DNA from: Polydactylus sextarius
Taxonomy: Eukaryota > Chordata > Actinopteri > Polynemidae
Assembly: GCA_016801845.1 (NCBI GenBank)
Contig: CM028910.1
Span: forward strand, 15,220,629-15,284,628
Direction of reading: 5' to 3'
DNA length: 64,000 bases
The notes under the pieces are model-generated. The model did no database searches. It worked only from the letters and a program-made list of their open reading frames with translations, and was not told where the DNA came from. Shown one piece after another: positions 48,551 through 60,925 of the stretch. Both the position numbers and the translations under genes were made by a program. Numbering within the stretch: position 1 is the first letter of the stretch; each line of letters begins with the position of its first letter.

Positions 48551-49952
48551 TGAATTTTGATCGCTCTGCTCCATGTTCTATATGAGTTATAGCTTCCTGG
48601 ATTGGACATAATGGATGTTTTGGTAAGTTGTAGTGTCTGCACAACTCACCCTCTCTGTGAGTGTTTTTGGACTTCCGTACCACAACATTGTTATGGTCGG
48701 TTAACAATTAGACACACATTACAACATTCTGTGATTAATTTGTTTTGTCTGGACTCTGTGATTACAGGAAACATGAGGGGTGGAATTCATGGACTCGAGC
48801 CAAAAATATTTTCAAATGTCATTTTGACTTCAATCCAGTAGATGGCAGTATTTTATCTAGACTCAATTGAATCAAGAGAAAAGTAAACACGACCAATGAT
48901 TTGTTTTTATCAGTGATAAAATATACACCAGCTATAACAACAATGTGTCCCAAATGACAGTTCTGAATGCAAATCCAACGTTTGTGGCACAGTATCATGC
49001 TGTACCTTCTTCTCTTTACCATACCCACCAAATCCACTCTGTCTGCACTGGTGTTTTCAAATCTCCTGTAAAATCAAACCTGTTTTTATATGGGATCAGC
49101 ATGCTCCAAAAAGTATGCCATAACATGCTTTATGAAAAGCAAAATTGGGCCATATTGTGGGGTAATATATGTGTGTTTCCTTTCCTTCATTTCTTCATCT
49201 AATGTCAAATACAGAAGGTCAACCTTAGTTTGTGGGTAAATTGTCTTTGAAAAGTATTTAAGTGAAGTTTTATCTCTAAATAATGTGTAAAAAGAGATAA
49301 CTTGCCATCAGATTCTTGGAGGGAACATACAAATGTTTAAATATTATACCATGAATGGCCTCATGCAGTAAATGATCAAAATGCAAGATAGCTCTGACTA
49401 AAAGCAGTGCATTTATTCAATAAAAAGCTACACATTGCATTGTATTGTCACAGGAGAAAAAAAATGACATCTTTTTTCCAGGATAAATTGCCCATCTGCA
49501 AAACAGCTAATTTTCTTTAATGTATTGTTAGTATGATAAATCGTTGTCAAACAGAAATAATTAATACTGAAAAATTAAAATAAAACACTTAACAGAATAC
49601 TGAGCGCAGTCTTAATCTCATTAAAAGAATAACACTGTTTAAGTGTATTTGCATTTACATTACATTCACCAAAAAAGTTTATGTTTCCCATAAAACAGCT
49701 GTATGTTCTCACAGTAGGAAGTAAGAAGTCTGTTATCTTGTTACAGCACATAGTACTAGCTAGTAAAACTGACAATAAAAAACTGAGTGCTGATTAATTC
49801 AAAAGAAAATGTGTTCACTTGTTCTACCAAAATAAGAGGGAGCTGAAGTTGTTCTTTCTATTCTTTTGAAGCTCTAAAATCTATGCCGAATAAACCAGTG
49901 TTCAGCAAGCTGTTTCAACAATTCTTGGGTCTATGATGCTGGGTGGTTTTGT
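48551..49952. other. 3' flank and 3' UTR of lrrc15
   Basis: No other gene. A minus-strand AATAAA lies at 49412-49417, about 540 bases beyond the lrrc15 stop. From about 48665 to 49950 the block is homologous to 42580-43696, beyond the broken CPN2-like copy. Confidence 0.65.
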
Positions 49953-51665
49953 CTACAACACAGAGTTTTTGTTACTGTGGCCTATATTTCCACTGCCTCT
50001 CCTGTTTTTCCTCCAGCACAGACAAGTGATGATAACAGTGCTGATAATGACAGTGCAGACCACTGTGATGCCAATAAAGATGATCCAAGAATTATTAGAA
50101 ACAGTTATCTTTCTTCCCTCTCCACTGCTTGTGACCTCTTCGTGCTGTGAGCTGAGAGTGGTCTTGACAGCAGGTGAGGAGGTGCTTCGTCTGCTTGGAG
50201 GGGTGATGGGTTTCCTCCTCTTTTCTGTTGAGGTCAATACTGGCAGGCTGGTGGAGCTGAGCGTCATCAGGTCCCCGTCTGTCAGCAGTGTAATGATCTT
50301 ATCATTAAGATTGAGAGGTATTTCACACACCACAAGGGTTTCATTGGCCTTGGATGGGTTTTGTTTTAGCCAGTCTCTAAGAGGCACTATGTCCTTGTCA
50401 CACCTCCAGGGGTTCTGCTGCAGGAGCAGTTCCTTTGCTACACTCAGTTCATCTAAACTTTCCAGTGGCAGGTTGGGAAATGAATTGTTTCGCAGGTCTA
50501 TCTCCTCCAAGTGACTCACGCCCTGCAGGAAACCCAAAGGAAGGGAGCTGATTAAATTGTGCTCCAAGGAAATGTTGACCAGGTTGGGAAGATCTTGAAA
50601 AAGCCCAGGTTGCAGGGTGGTGAGGCGATTGGAGTGAAGTGATACTTCTTTCAGCTGCTCCATCCCTCTGAAGGCTCTGGTGGAAACATAGCTGATCTGG
50701 TTGCGACTGAGCACCAGTAGATTCAACTGCGTCAGATTTTTGAATGTGTCATCCTCCACACGACTCAGTTTGTTGTCATAGAGCCACAACTGCTTCAGGG
50801 CCATGGGCCCAAACACCCCTGGACTCAGACTCTCCAACTGGTTTTCATATAGTGATATCTGGGAAAGGAAGGGCAAGTTCAAGAAGATCCCTTGTGGAAG
50901 AGATGTAAGCTGGTTGTTGGAGAGGAACAGCTTCTTGAGCTTCACAGTCTTAGAGAACAGGTCATGGTGGAGGTGAGTGATTAGATTGTCATTTAGCGAT
51001 AGTTCCTCTAAGTCTCCAAGGTCATCCAGGCTGCCAGCAGGGAGTTCCTGCAGGAGGTTTTTGCTAAGCCGCAATATTTTAAGTTTAGAAAGACCCTTGA
51101 ATGTCTCTTTAGACAGTTGATTGATGTTGTTTCTGGAAAGATAAAGGTATTGTAGCCCAGTAAGAGGGTGAAATGTTTCCACAGCTACAGAAGAGAAATT
51201 GTTATTACTGAGGTCAAGAGCTATCAGATTTGTTAGAGAAGAAAACCATTTAGGGTGAAGTACACTGAGTTTGTTGCTTTTTAGGTTGAGAGTATTAAGC
51301 CTCTGAACATTTTGGAACAAGGCCTCAGGGAGATCTTGCAGTTTGTTGTCCGCAAATCCCAAGGCACTTAAATTTAGAGTGAAATCAAATGTTCCAGGGT
51401 GCACTTCCCTCAAAGCAGAATCTGACATTACAAGGACACCAAGAGCATCAGAGAAATCAGTCAGGTCCTCTGGTTTCAGAGAGTAGATACTGCAGTTAGT
51501 GATGTAGACGTGGGTGGTATTAGACGGTAGTGCTGTGGGGAAGTCTGGGAGACCATTGCAAAGGATTTGGCTCTCACGACATATACATCCATCTGGACAC
51601 GCCCAAACAACAGATGTGAGAGAACAGAGAAGTAGGAGCACATAAAGGGTCTGTTGCACATCCAT
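49953..51665 (-). CDS. lrrc15: Leucine-rich repeat-containing protein 15
   Basis: A type I membrane LRR protein of 570 residues encoded in one exon. Signal peptide about 1-22. The N-terminal cap CPDGCICRESQILC is followed by about 14 LRRs to residue 410. The C-terminal cap NPWRCDKDIVPLRDWL lacks the second Cys of the usual CxC. Mammalian LRRC15 has the same unusual NPWRCDSDI form, and the FGPM...LWLYDN and LSRNQIS repeats also match it. A short Ser/Thr-rich stem (about 465-515) leads to a transmembrane segment (about 525-550, WIIFIGITVVCTVIISTVII) and a short basic tail. In mammals LRRC15 sits on the surface of fibroblasts and other cells and acts in adhesion and matrix interaction. The start follows an acceptor at 51672-51673 (TTTCTAG, then GGCAAAATGG). 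A 2.2-kb intron separates it from the leader exon near 53.87 kb. Confidence 0.85.
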   Translation of the reverse strand: MDVQQTLYVLLLLCSLTSVVWACPDGCICRESQILCNGLPDFPTALPSNTTHVYITNCSIYSLKPEDLTDFSDALGVLVMSDSALREVHPGTFDFTLNLSALGFADNKLQDLPEALFQNVQRLNTLNLKSNKLSVLHPKWFSSLTNLIALDLSNNNFSSVAVETFHPLTGLQYLYLSRNNINQLSKETFKGLSKLKILRLSKNLLQELPAGSLDDLGDLEELSLNDNLITHLHHDLFSKTVKLKKLFLSNNQLTSLPQGIFLNLPFLSQISLYENQLESLSPGVFGPMALKQLWLYDNKLSRVEDDTFKNLTQLNLLVLSRNQISYVSTRAFRGMEQLKEVSLHSNRLTTLQPGLFQDLPNLVNISLEHNLISSLPLGFLQGVSHLEEIDLRNNSFPNLPLESLDELSVAKELLLQQNPWRCDKDIVPLRDWLKQNPSKANETLVVCEIPLNLNDKIITLLTDGDLMTLSSTSLPVLTSTEKRRKPITPPSRRSTSSPAVKTTLSSQHEEVTSSGEGRKITVSNNSWIIFIGITVVCTVIISTVIITCLCWRKNRRGSGNIGHSNKNSVL

Positions 51666-51671
51666 TTTGCC

Positions 51672-52816
51672 CTAGAAAAGAGAGAAAAAAACCAAACAGA
51701 TACGTTGTAATCAAAGATAGGTATGAGTCACATATCAGATTTTCATGAATAAGGACTTTAGGATTGCCATCATGTAAAACTACACGTCTTAGTATTTTTT
51801 TTTAAAAGATCTACTTTGCGAATCTACCAACTTTAAGAACTTGCAATACTAAATCATAGAAAGTCACCCTCAGATCAACAGTAATGCCAATACCTCAGTC
51901 TGAACCCTGACTACACGTCAGAATGACATCAAAAATGCAACCAAACAGGAACAAAGATTACATTTACCACAAAACATAGATGTTTGTAACTCTAAAAAGT
52001 AAGTCCCTTAAGTATGTTTGATAATACTGTTGCTCATGAACTATGACATACAGCAATTAGAAGCATATTTGCACTCATTGTGTTTTTACTTCACTGCACT
52101 ACTGTCTGAGATTTGATGGCCAATAGTTAGTAACGTCTCGGTTCTTTTTTTCTCTCCTCCCCCTGAGAGAACAGCCACAAAGGGAGTTCTCTGTACTTTA
52201 ACTCACCACAATAATGAGATGGTTATAGTGAAAGTAAATCTTAATTAGTAACAGTTCCTCTATATTGCAGCCTCAGCATTCTTGTTTTAACCAAAAAGGA
52301 GACATTGGCATAAATTGTTCAAGTGCTGTAGTTTGCTGCCTGTGGCTTGGAGCATTGCCCATCAACAATGCCAAAAGGACTGGTTGGTAAAACGCCATGC
52401 TTAGCAAACTTTTGCCATCAAATCATTTGCTCATGATCATTTTCAACAGCCATTTTAGTTCTCACATACAGTAAGTACATTTGAAAAGTGGCACTGGATG
52501 TATTTAGAAGAAACTGTTGATTATATCACCTTGTGATATGGACGCAATGTTTCCATATGATTTCCATCATGTCTATTAATGTCAGACTGCCTGCATGTGT
52601 TTGAGACCATGGTCACTGTTTTTAATGGCACATTAGGCTCTGCAGATCAACTTGTGCCAACACAATGAACTGCTTATCCATACAAATCCAACTTCTGCAC
52701 TTCAAATTGGCAAGAATGTGTTGTTTCTCAGAGGCTGAGTTGTATTAGGCTGCAGGAAGAGTCTCTCCGAGGAACCAACTTTCTAAAGAGACCAGTACAT
52801 CTCTAAAATGAGCTCT

Positions 52817-52868
<52 letters not shown>

Positions 52869-53861
52869 TTTTTTTACTTTATAGACATGCATCCTAGTGC
52901 ATCACAGCTCTTCCTGTTATTGATTGTTTTGTCCTCATGTCTGGTTTCATTCCAAGTGGTGGGGTGCCAGGCCCCGGAATGAGAGAGAAAATAATGTTTT
53001 CATTGTTGGCAGACCATTATTGCTGAGTTATTTAAAAAAGCGTCTTTATTTCTAACCCATCATGTTTCTTCACTCTCACTTCTACTATCAATAACCCTTA
53101 ATTTGATATTTGTTTGATTGATACAAGTCATTCCTATTCTCACATTCCCTTTTGTTAAGTGCAGTTCATATTTGATTCATAAGTGTTTGTTATTTGTTGA
53201 GTAATATTTTATCTGCATGTTGTTCCTTTTCAGTTGTATGTGCTTCAAACACCTTTACCTAAGAATGTGGATTTAACAACTTAAACAGCTTTTAGACTTA
53301 CGACACCTCATGTCATCACTCTTTTTCCTCTGTGAAGCCTTTGTGCCTGTTGCAACTCCTCACAAGTGAGTTTAATAATGTTCCCATTTTAACCAAAACT
53401 GACTGCCAAACCACGCTTCCTCGCTAGTCTATATTACAATATCCCAGTCCAACCAAAACCACTGTCTGCCATTGACTGGGATAGACTGGAACAAGCTGGA
53501 ATGGTCTCCACAACACTATAATGGCTAAAGCATTTCCAGTTCATCATTAATTCCTTATATTTTTCCCCCACTTACCTAAGCTGAAAGATCAGCACTTTGT
53601 ATGTCGAAAAAAGACTGAACTAGCAGGACCGAGCATAAACTCAGTAGTCAGGCTACTGACAATTGGTTCAGTTTGTTCATTAAAATGGTTTTGTACATCA
53701 ACACAGTTAGTTAAGTTAAAACTCAACACAAAGCTTCACTCATTCACTAAATCAAATTCTTATTAGAAATTATTATTCTTCTTTACACATTAATAAACAC
53801 TCGCCTTGACAAAATCAAAAAACTGTGGTAAAATATTGATATTTCTTATAGCAGAACTTAC
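51672..53861 (-). other. 5' UTR intron of lrrc15
   Basis: Bounded by a consensus donor (CTGGAG, then GTAAGTTC) at 53861 and an acceptor (CTTTTCTAG) at 51672. It contains a (CTTT)n microsatellite at about 52815-52868 and no other recognisable feature. Confidence 0.6.
52815..52868. repeat. (CTTT)n microsatellite
   Basis: About 13 uninterrupted TTTC/CTTT units followed by a T run. Confidence 0.95.
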
Positions 53862-53908
53862 CTCCAGAAGAGTGAACAGAGTTGGTAAGCTGGTGAGGTT
53901 ATCTTATA
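53862..53908 (-). promoter_or_regulatory. Candidate lrrc15 leader exon and TATA box
   Basis: A minus-strand CATATAAGAT (TATA core 53903-53908) lies about 25-30 bases upstream of a short leader exon that ends at the strong donor at 53862. The spacing fits a TATA promoter. No other candidate first exon with a donor this strong was seen between the coding exon and 54 kb. Confidence 0.5.
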
Positions 53909-53909
53909 T

Positions 53910-56900
53910 GTGCTTCTCCCCACCCTTCTGCTCCTCGACTCGAAATCCTCTTTTAAGTTTCCAGCTCTCTGAACTGTCACAGCATCACATTTTCCTGGTC
54001 TGCGTCATCCCTCAATTTTGCTTTATCATTCAATTTTGTTTTGTTTTCTTTTGTTGTTTCCTTTTGCTCTTTCACATGAAGTCTGCATGCCCTTTCTCTG
54101 AAGTGTCAGAGTTACTGATCACCGTCCCATCCATCCCCCCGCCCCCTTTCACATGATCACACCCACACTCACATTTTTGGGGGGATCAGACAAGTGGGAA
54201 GTCCCTCCCACTAGAACTGGATGTACTTTCATGTGGGTGTTTGACTGTATGTAAGAGGATGTGTAATCTATACTTCAAATTTAATTACATGTTTTCCTTC
54301 CAGGAAAACAAGGTATATTTATATTAGGAGTAAGTATTATAGGGAGGGTGAGAATTTTATTTGGTTAAAGATGATAGAAGTGGTTAATTCTTAGTGAAAT
54401 TTTGTAATAATGCTTATTTTGCTGTGGTAAAGAGCTTATGTTTGTGTGTGTGTTTGTATGTATATACAGTATTATTTTATATCCGGACCTTTAAAGTAAT
54501 GATAAAGACAACGTGACATTGCCTCTGAAAATATTCTGTTAAGCATTTGTTGTTTTTCCCCTCAACAGTTTCATGTGAACTCAGTTTTATTGGGTGGTGG
54601 TAAAATGTGGAATGTTCTGTTTGTCAGTTAGAAGAAAAAAAGGAGGTAACGCAGCGCGTGTTCTGCTGCTTTTAACGTTCCTGTGTTGCTGTAAGTAAAT
54701 CTATATGTTTTGTAACATGAACACACTCTCTCTCTACCACAGAAAACAGATAGTGAGGGTGGAGTTAACGTAAATCCAGTCAGTTGCTGTTGTGTTTCTG
54801 ATATTGCTGTAAAGATACGGGAATGTATATTGAAGAGTAACTAAAAACTACACTTCAGCTGTTTATATCAGTGTTTTATAATTAACTTAACTTACCACAT
54901 CCACCAAGAATGTTCTTCAAGTGACCAAATAATTACCAAGTCTTTTTATCATCCAGCAGGCGCTCATCAAATAAACAGTATCCATATGTCCATCCTTGTG
55001 TCCATTTTTCTAGGTTACAAATTTTACTTTAAATATTACCATGGCTATGTGTTCACAAAGACCCCTAATAACCCCGTACCAGACTGAGACATGTTTACTA
55101 TCACGTTATTTTGTATTTCTGCAGGCTGTTAGTAAACAAGTTGTCAGCTCATGATTTGTGTGATTTAATGTTTTGTGAGATAATGGAGGGAGAACACTAG
55201 TAACCAAAAGATTAAAAATATTAAATGAATTTTAACTTTTATGTGATGCATTCATAGAAAATTATATTGCAACAACAATCTAAAGGGATGTAACAGAATA
55301 AAAGAAATCACATAATTACCCGTAAAACGAATGACAGGTTCAACCTTAGTAGTGTTTTGTGACTTGATATAGTGTAAATAGTTTATTCTTTCAGCTCTCA
55401 TAGTTACCATAAACCTTAAGTATACATCGATTTACATTTGAACTATTCAATACCTAAAAACTACAAGTGAACTTGCACTGGGAGTAGGCATTTGACTGTG
55501 GCTTGTGTAGAGTTAAAGCAGTCAAAGATTGCCTAGATAGTTGTATATGTTAAGTATACATTAGATGTATATTTTCTTCCAAAAATGTGCTTAAACTATG
55601 CTTTGTTAATGTCAAAACTGCCCTCTAACAGTCAATAATTGGACTGGATAATAATTGGAAGATTATTGTCCTACCCTACACAGAGAGTCTGTTGTATATT
55701 GTATTGTAGAAATTTCTCTCAGTACCTAAAGACTAAAACAATAACACGAGTGTTCCTATTTCAGTGAATCACCAGATTTGCAGGTTTCTTTCCACTTGTT
55801 TTTCACTGCAGTTAGTGATTGGAAGTGACTGTGCCCATCATTTCTCACTGTGTGCATGTGTATGCCAACTGTTGTGTGAGCTCAGCCTACTGGAAAACCC
55901 TAATCACTCGTTGTCATAGTGATGAACTTGGGTGGTGTTCACAGATTCATCCTGTTTTGTTTGCCATTTGTTCTTAAGTCCAATCACTTTTCATGGAATT
56001 CATCACATACGCTGTCATTTTCTGAAGGTTTAAAAGCTCATTTTGCTCAGCAGTTGAATTTTCCCTGATGTTTCGCTCCTAAAGAACGGTATTAAAATCT
56101 ATTATCAGACTAATATCTGATTAACAGCACAACTGATTACTCTAATGTCACGCTCTTTTCCAAAGTTCAGTTGTGCAAAAATATCACAACTTGAGAACAA
56201 AATAAAAGTACTACATGTTCTCATGTTCTCTCTAAGCTACAAGTTGTGTAATGAGTGAAGTTAAACCACACACCGAAAAAGGGAAATGTAACCAAATAAA
56301 CATTGTAGTCAGTTTGTGTCATAATGGAGGCTTGTGAAATCACAGGGGCACTGTTTTGGAAAAGAAAGTCATGTCAGAAATACTTTCCCTCCCACCTATC
56401 TGAAAGATGGTTTCCTGTTTTGAGATCATTTTCAGTAATGAAGGTGTTCTTCCCACATTAACAAATGTGATTCATTCAGGGAAGAACAAATGTTTTTATT
56501 TTGGAAAGTACATTTCTCCCTCAATCTTATCTAAAGAGAAAATCCAAAGATAAGCCACATATGAGAGAGGATGTTTCCAGAAAAACATCTCTCAAAGTTG
56601 TGTAACAAACTTAAAATATGTGGAGTAAATCAATCTGATTTATTGTTTTATATATTGATATACTGTGTTTAGTAAAAGGTCTGTGCTAGATCCATTATTG
56701 TGCTGAACAAGGCTACAAAAGGTTTCTTAAATATACTTAAATAACATTTAGCACTTGACCAAAAACACAGCAAACAAGTCAGCTCACAAAAGAGCAGTCT
56801 CATTATGTATATGTTGTGGAAAAAGAAGAATAAGAGCAACAGGTTTAGATATTCTTGACTGTGGGGTCGCAAACCACGGTCATTATGATAATGGTCCTCA

Positions 56901-57007
56901 TTACAGTGAAGGTGTGGTCCAAACTGATAACAGATGTAGATAGAAATGCTTTTGTAATTACTGAGGGAGGGACAGAATTAATGTCATCATCACATAACTT
57001 GATGGCA
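53910..57007. other. Intergenic stretch between lrrc15 and gp5 (first part)
   Basis: No coding gene or named repeat recognised. Only short chance ORFs. Confidence 0.45.
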
Positions 57008-57330
57008 TTTCATTTCAATTCAATTCAATTTAATTTATTTGTATAGCGCCAGGTCATAAAAACATTTATCTCAAGGCACTTTACATAGAGAAACCCAGCA
57101 TTTCCACAATGATCAAGCGCTTGGCGACAATGGAGAGGAACATTAAACCCTTTTAACAGGAAGAAACCTCCAGCAGAACCAGACTCAGAGTGGACGGTCT
57201 GATCTGCCTCAACCAGTTGCAGTGAAATGAAAACAGGGAAAAGAGAAAAAGAAGAGACAGAGGAAAGGAAGGGAGGAGGATGGGGGAGAGGGGGAGGAAG
57301 TGAAGAGGGAGACCATGAAGAAACAGTAGA
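57008..57330 (+). repeat. Dispersed teleost repeat, 'CAATTCAATT' type
   Basis: It opens with CAATTCAATTCAATT and 'TTTGTATAGCGCCAGGTCA'. It contains 'CTCAAGGCACTTTACA', 'AAGCGCTTGGCGACAATGG', and 'AACAGGAAGAAACCTCCAGC' plus 'AGAACCAGACTCAG', and ends in a purine-rich tail. This order of phrases is common in fish genomes. It is probably a non-autonomous element, class uncertain. Confidence 0.8.
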
Positions 57331-58722
57331 GACTAGATGTTTACAAGTAGTTGTTAAAGTAAAATTATTAAAATAAATTAATAATTTATTTAATTATTTA
57401 AATTATTTAAATAAAAAGTAAAAGTATTTCTTATCATCCAGAAAGAAGACAGAGAAAGAAAGAAAATTATTCATTGATTTATTCAGAAATATGACACTGA
57501 TTATTGTGGTAAATAATAATTTGCGGTAGCTTTTTATGTAGTTTGAAGCTTTAACCACTAGAAGGAGACATCACCTGAATGCGTTAATTTGGTTTTTGTC
57601 ATAAGCCTACAGTAATATTTCACTGTGCATAGCTTTTGTTGTCATGAGGGCAATAACCTGCATATACTTATTCTCAGGAAGAATACATTTTCACACAGGA
57701 GATGACAAAGGAAGAAGTAGAAAGTTTGATTTATTTTGTTTATTTTAAAGGTGACAGAATATGGTTGAACACGGTTTTGGTCTTTGTTCTGAGTGACATA
57801 TACACAATAACATTTTAGTTAGATCTGTGATGCCACAGAAGCTTCCTAAAAACCCCTCTCAGAAAGCTATTTTAGGATGGGGCTTTCAAATGTGTGGTTT
57901 TGCACCTATTTGGCAACCTCATTATGAAATGCAAGCACTTGATATTGATTGGCTGCCTTCACTGCCACTGAAATGAATGGAACTTCGCCGGCTTCAAAAC
58001 ACAACCATCTTTTTACAGCTAATTGCCTTTAAAGGGGAGGGAATGGAATCAGAGTGGGGGGGCAGTGAGACACATTTTACATCACAAACAACCATTTTTA
58101 AAAAAAAAAAAAAATTAACCCATTTTCTAGCGGACATTTCTAAAAGAGGAATTTCTATGCGAAGGAGATGTTCAAAATTTCTAGCATATTTCTCATGTTC
58201 CTAAATGTGGGTGGACTATTGTTCTTCAACAAAGATGAGGTAAGAACAGTTTTTGATTCTCTGTCACCTTTAAAGCTTATATCTAAGAGTCAAGCAAATA
58301 CTTATTTTCATCATTGATTTATTTGACTAAAATAGTTTGATTAACAAAATGATACAAAATGAAGTAACACATCACAAGCATCACAAATGTGTACAACTGA
58401 CACTCAACACTAGAAATACAAAAAGACAAAGAAGGCATAACATTTGAAAAGCTAGGGCCAAAGTTTGCAGTTTTGCCAGAAAAAAAGGGTTGATTATTTG
58501 ATTAATTGATCAATTCATACAATTTTTTTCATATATTAAAAGCAAAAATGATGTACAAAAGGGTTGATTTACATTTATGTTCAAAGCGTACAAACTATTA
58601 TTAAACTATTACATTATTATAGTATAATATATATGAGGAAATGAAATTAAATCAACATCAAGCAAAGCAATAAATGACAAGAATCTTTGTCATTTGTTTT
58701 AAAGGACTCTTAACATGTTTTG
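57331..58722. other. gp5 3' flank
   Basis: No coding gene. Short A-rich runs. A 75-codon plus-strand frame at 57977-58204 has no recognisable family and crosses a poly(A) tract. Confidence 0.4.
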
Positions 58723-60925
58723 TTACTCATCAATACGTGTGTGTTCAGCCTGAAACTTGTTCATCGTCATGTCGAGGCGATGCGTGTCATAAATGACAGT
58801 AAAAATGAGGAGCAAGCCTGCAGCCACAAGGAAGATATGACAAAACACGAGGAACCCAGCCAGGGCTGTGTTTGAGGGCAGATACCACACATATACCCAG
58901 CCCCCGTGAATGTTGTGGTGAACAAACTCGGGCCCTTGTTCAATCACCAGTACGTCATATTTAAGATGTGACATGTCCTCAGTTGTGTAATCAAATTTAA
59001 TGCCAAACTGTTTATTCAGTAGCTTAGCGATTCTAGCGTGAAGAGTTGTTGAGAGTGTTGTGGCATCTGAGGTGGCTAATTCAACAGGTGTTGGTGTGGA
59101 TGGTGTGGTCATGACTGCTAGTTTTCCTCCAAAGGTTGAAAAGATATGGAATGATGTTGGAGACTTTGGTTTTTTTGTAGGAAACACAACTGGAGTAGTT
59201 GTAGCATCACAATGTTTGAATTCCTCTTCATGCAGGGAGCCAAGTTGACGGAGCATTTGGTACAATGGAGAAAGACATTTTGTATTCTCTTTGTCAGTTA
59301 ACACATTTTCATTATGTCTTATCCATCTTGCAATATCTTTAATTCTACAATCACAGTCCCAGGAGTTGTTACCCAGTCTAAGTTCCTTCAAAACTGTATT
59401 TGTCAAGAAAATACCTCCTGGGAGTCTTTTGAGGACATTGTTGTACAAATCAATATTCAAAAGCTCTCCAAGGCCATGAAAAATGTTTTCTTCTAGATTC
59501 AGCAGATGATTATCATTTAGAAGGAGTGTCCTCAGTGAGGTTAGTTTGGAGAACAGTTGAGGATTTAGATGAGAGAGATTGTTGGCTCTCAGTGAGAGCT
59601 TTTCAAGGTAGGGAAGACAGCAGAAAAGGTCTGCGGGCAAATACTCTAAATGGGGGTTTAAATGTATGTTAAGCCTGAGTAGCCCAGACATATTAGCAAA
59701 CATGTTTTCAGGAACAGTAGTGAGATTAGTTTCATGCAGATAAAAGTCTCTCATGTCAGGCATGTGACCCATCAACTGGTCAGGGAGAGCTAGCAGTGGG
59801 TTGCTGTAAATGGTGAGCTGGATCAGCTTGGGCATGTTATAAAAGCTTCTTTCTGGAATATCCTGAAGTTGGTTGCTCGACAAGGTGAGTATCTTCAGAT
59901 TTCTCAGTGACCAGAACAATTGAGGTGGAAGGCTGGCAATCTGGTTGTGGTGGATTTTTAGCTCTACAAGGTTTAAAAGTGTATCAAACATACCAGGTTC
60001 TAGCACCTCAAGCTCATTGTGATAGAGAGAGAGGTTGCGAAGGTTGGTCAAGGAATGAAAGATGTTAGGTGGAAGCGTCTTTATATTGTTCCTGCCGAGG
60101 TTCAGAGAGATAAGCTTGGTCAGTCCATCGAAGACATCTGAAGGAGGATTGGTCAGATTGTTTTGGCGCAAGTCCAGATCAAGTAACCCAACAAGTCCAT
60201 CAAACATTTCTGAAGCAATTGTCTGCAGATTGTTTCTATCTAGATGAAGCTGCTCCAGGTCAGTCAGTGGACTGAACACATGAGCAGGGAGGGAGGCAAG
60301 ATCATTAGACGACAACTTGACAGACTTAAGCTGTGGAGCAACTTGGAAGGCCAGTGGATGGATTGTGTGTAGATGACTATAAGTCAGACTGAATCGCAAC
60401 ATCAGTTTCCGGTTTGCCAGGCTCTTCTCATTTATTACATTCATACTTGTGTCATTTAGCAGCAGCAGAAATGTGTTCAAAGGCAGCGTCTCTGGTATAT
60501 CTGTGATTGCATGGCCATTACACATGACAGCACCATTCAAGATGCATTTACAGTTGTACGGGCAGGACATTACAAGGGCGGAGTGAGACACGATGAATAT
60601 AATCCACAATGGGCCTGTAGTTGAATTAAAGAGACAGTTTGATTTTTATTGAAGGTTTGTTTCATTAAAATCATCAAAAAGTACAGTAAAGTCCATTGTT
60701 TATCCAAACACCTATAATGTACAAGTCAAGTTTGATCAATACAGTTTTAATGATAAACAGGAATACTTGGCACACTTCTGTTAGTCTAATTAGATAGTTT
60801 TTAAAATGTCTTCTTACAGTCTGTGGTCAAAGTTAGGACTAAAATGAGATGGTTCAATTTTTTTTTTCAGAATAAATGAATAAAAATGAAATGCTCTACC
60901 AACCTCTGAAGTAATAATCCATCAT
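58723..60925 (-). CDS. gp5: Platelet/thrombocyte glycoprotein V
   Basis: Two coding exons: 60904-60925 and 58723-60614, 637 residues. No in-frame ATG precedes the signal peptide in the long exon. An upstream mini-exon supplies MMDYYFR and splits the Gly codon (donor GTTGGT, acceptor CTACAG), restoring a signal peptide (PLWIIFIVSHSALVMS). The N-terminal cap CPYNCKC is followed by about 14 LRRs. The irregular repeat LNIHLNPHLEYLPADLF and the cap NNSWDCDCRIKDIARWIRHN match the equivalent odd repeat and NSWRCDC cap of mammalian GP5. After a Thr/Pro stem comes an extra juxtamembrane region (about 530-585), a transmembrane segment (about 590-617) and a 20-residue tail. In mammals GP5 is the thrombin-cleavable subunit of the GPIb-IX-V von Willebrand factor receptor. 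A role on fish thrombocytes is inferred. Confidence 0.82.

Noticed and set aside
49933..50514. 193-codon plus-strand frame
   Set aside because: Antisense shadow of lrrc15, which has clear LRR, cap and membrane features in the opposite strand.
60607..60609. TTG as the gp5 start codon
   Set aside because: A non-ATG start is not needed. An upstream mini-exon supplies ATG in phase with a good donor and acceptor and completes the signal peptide.
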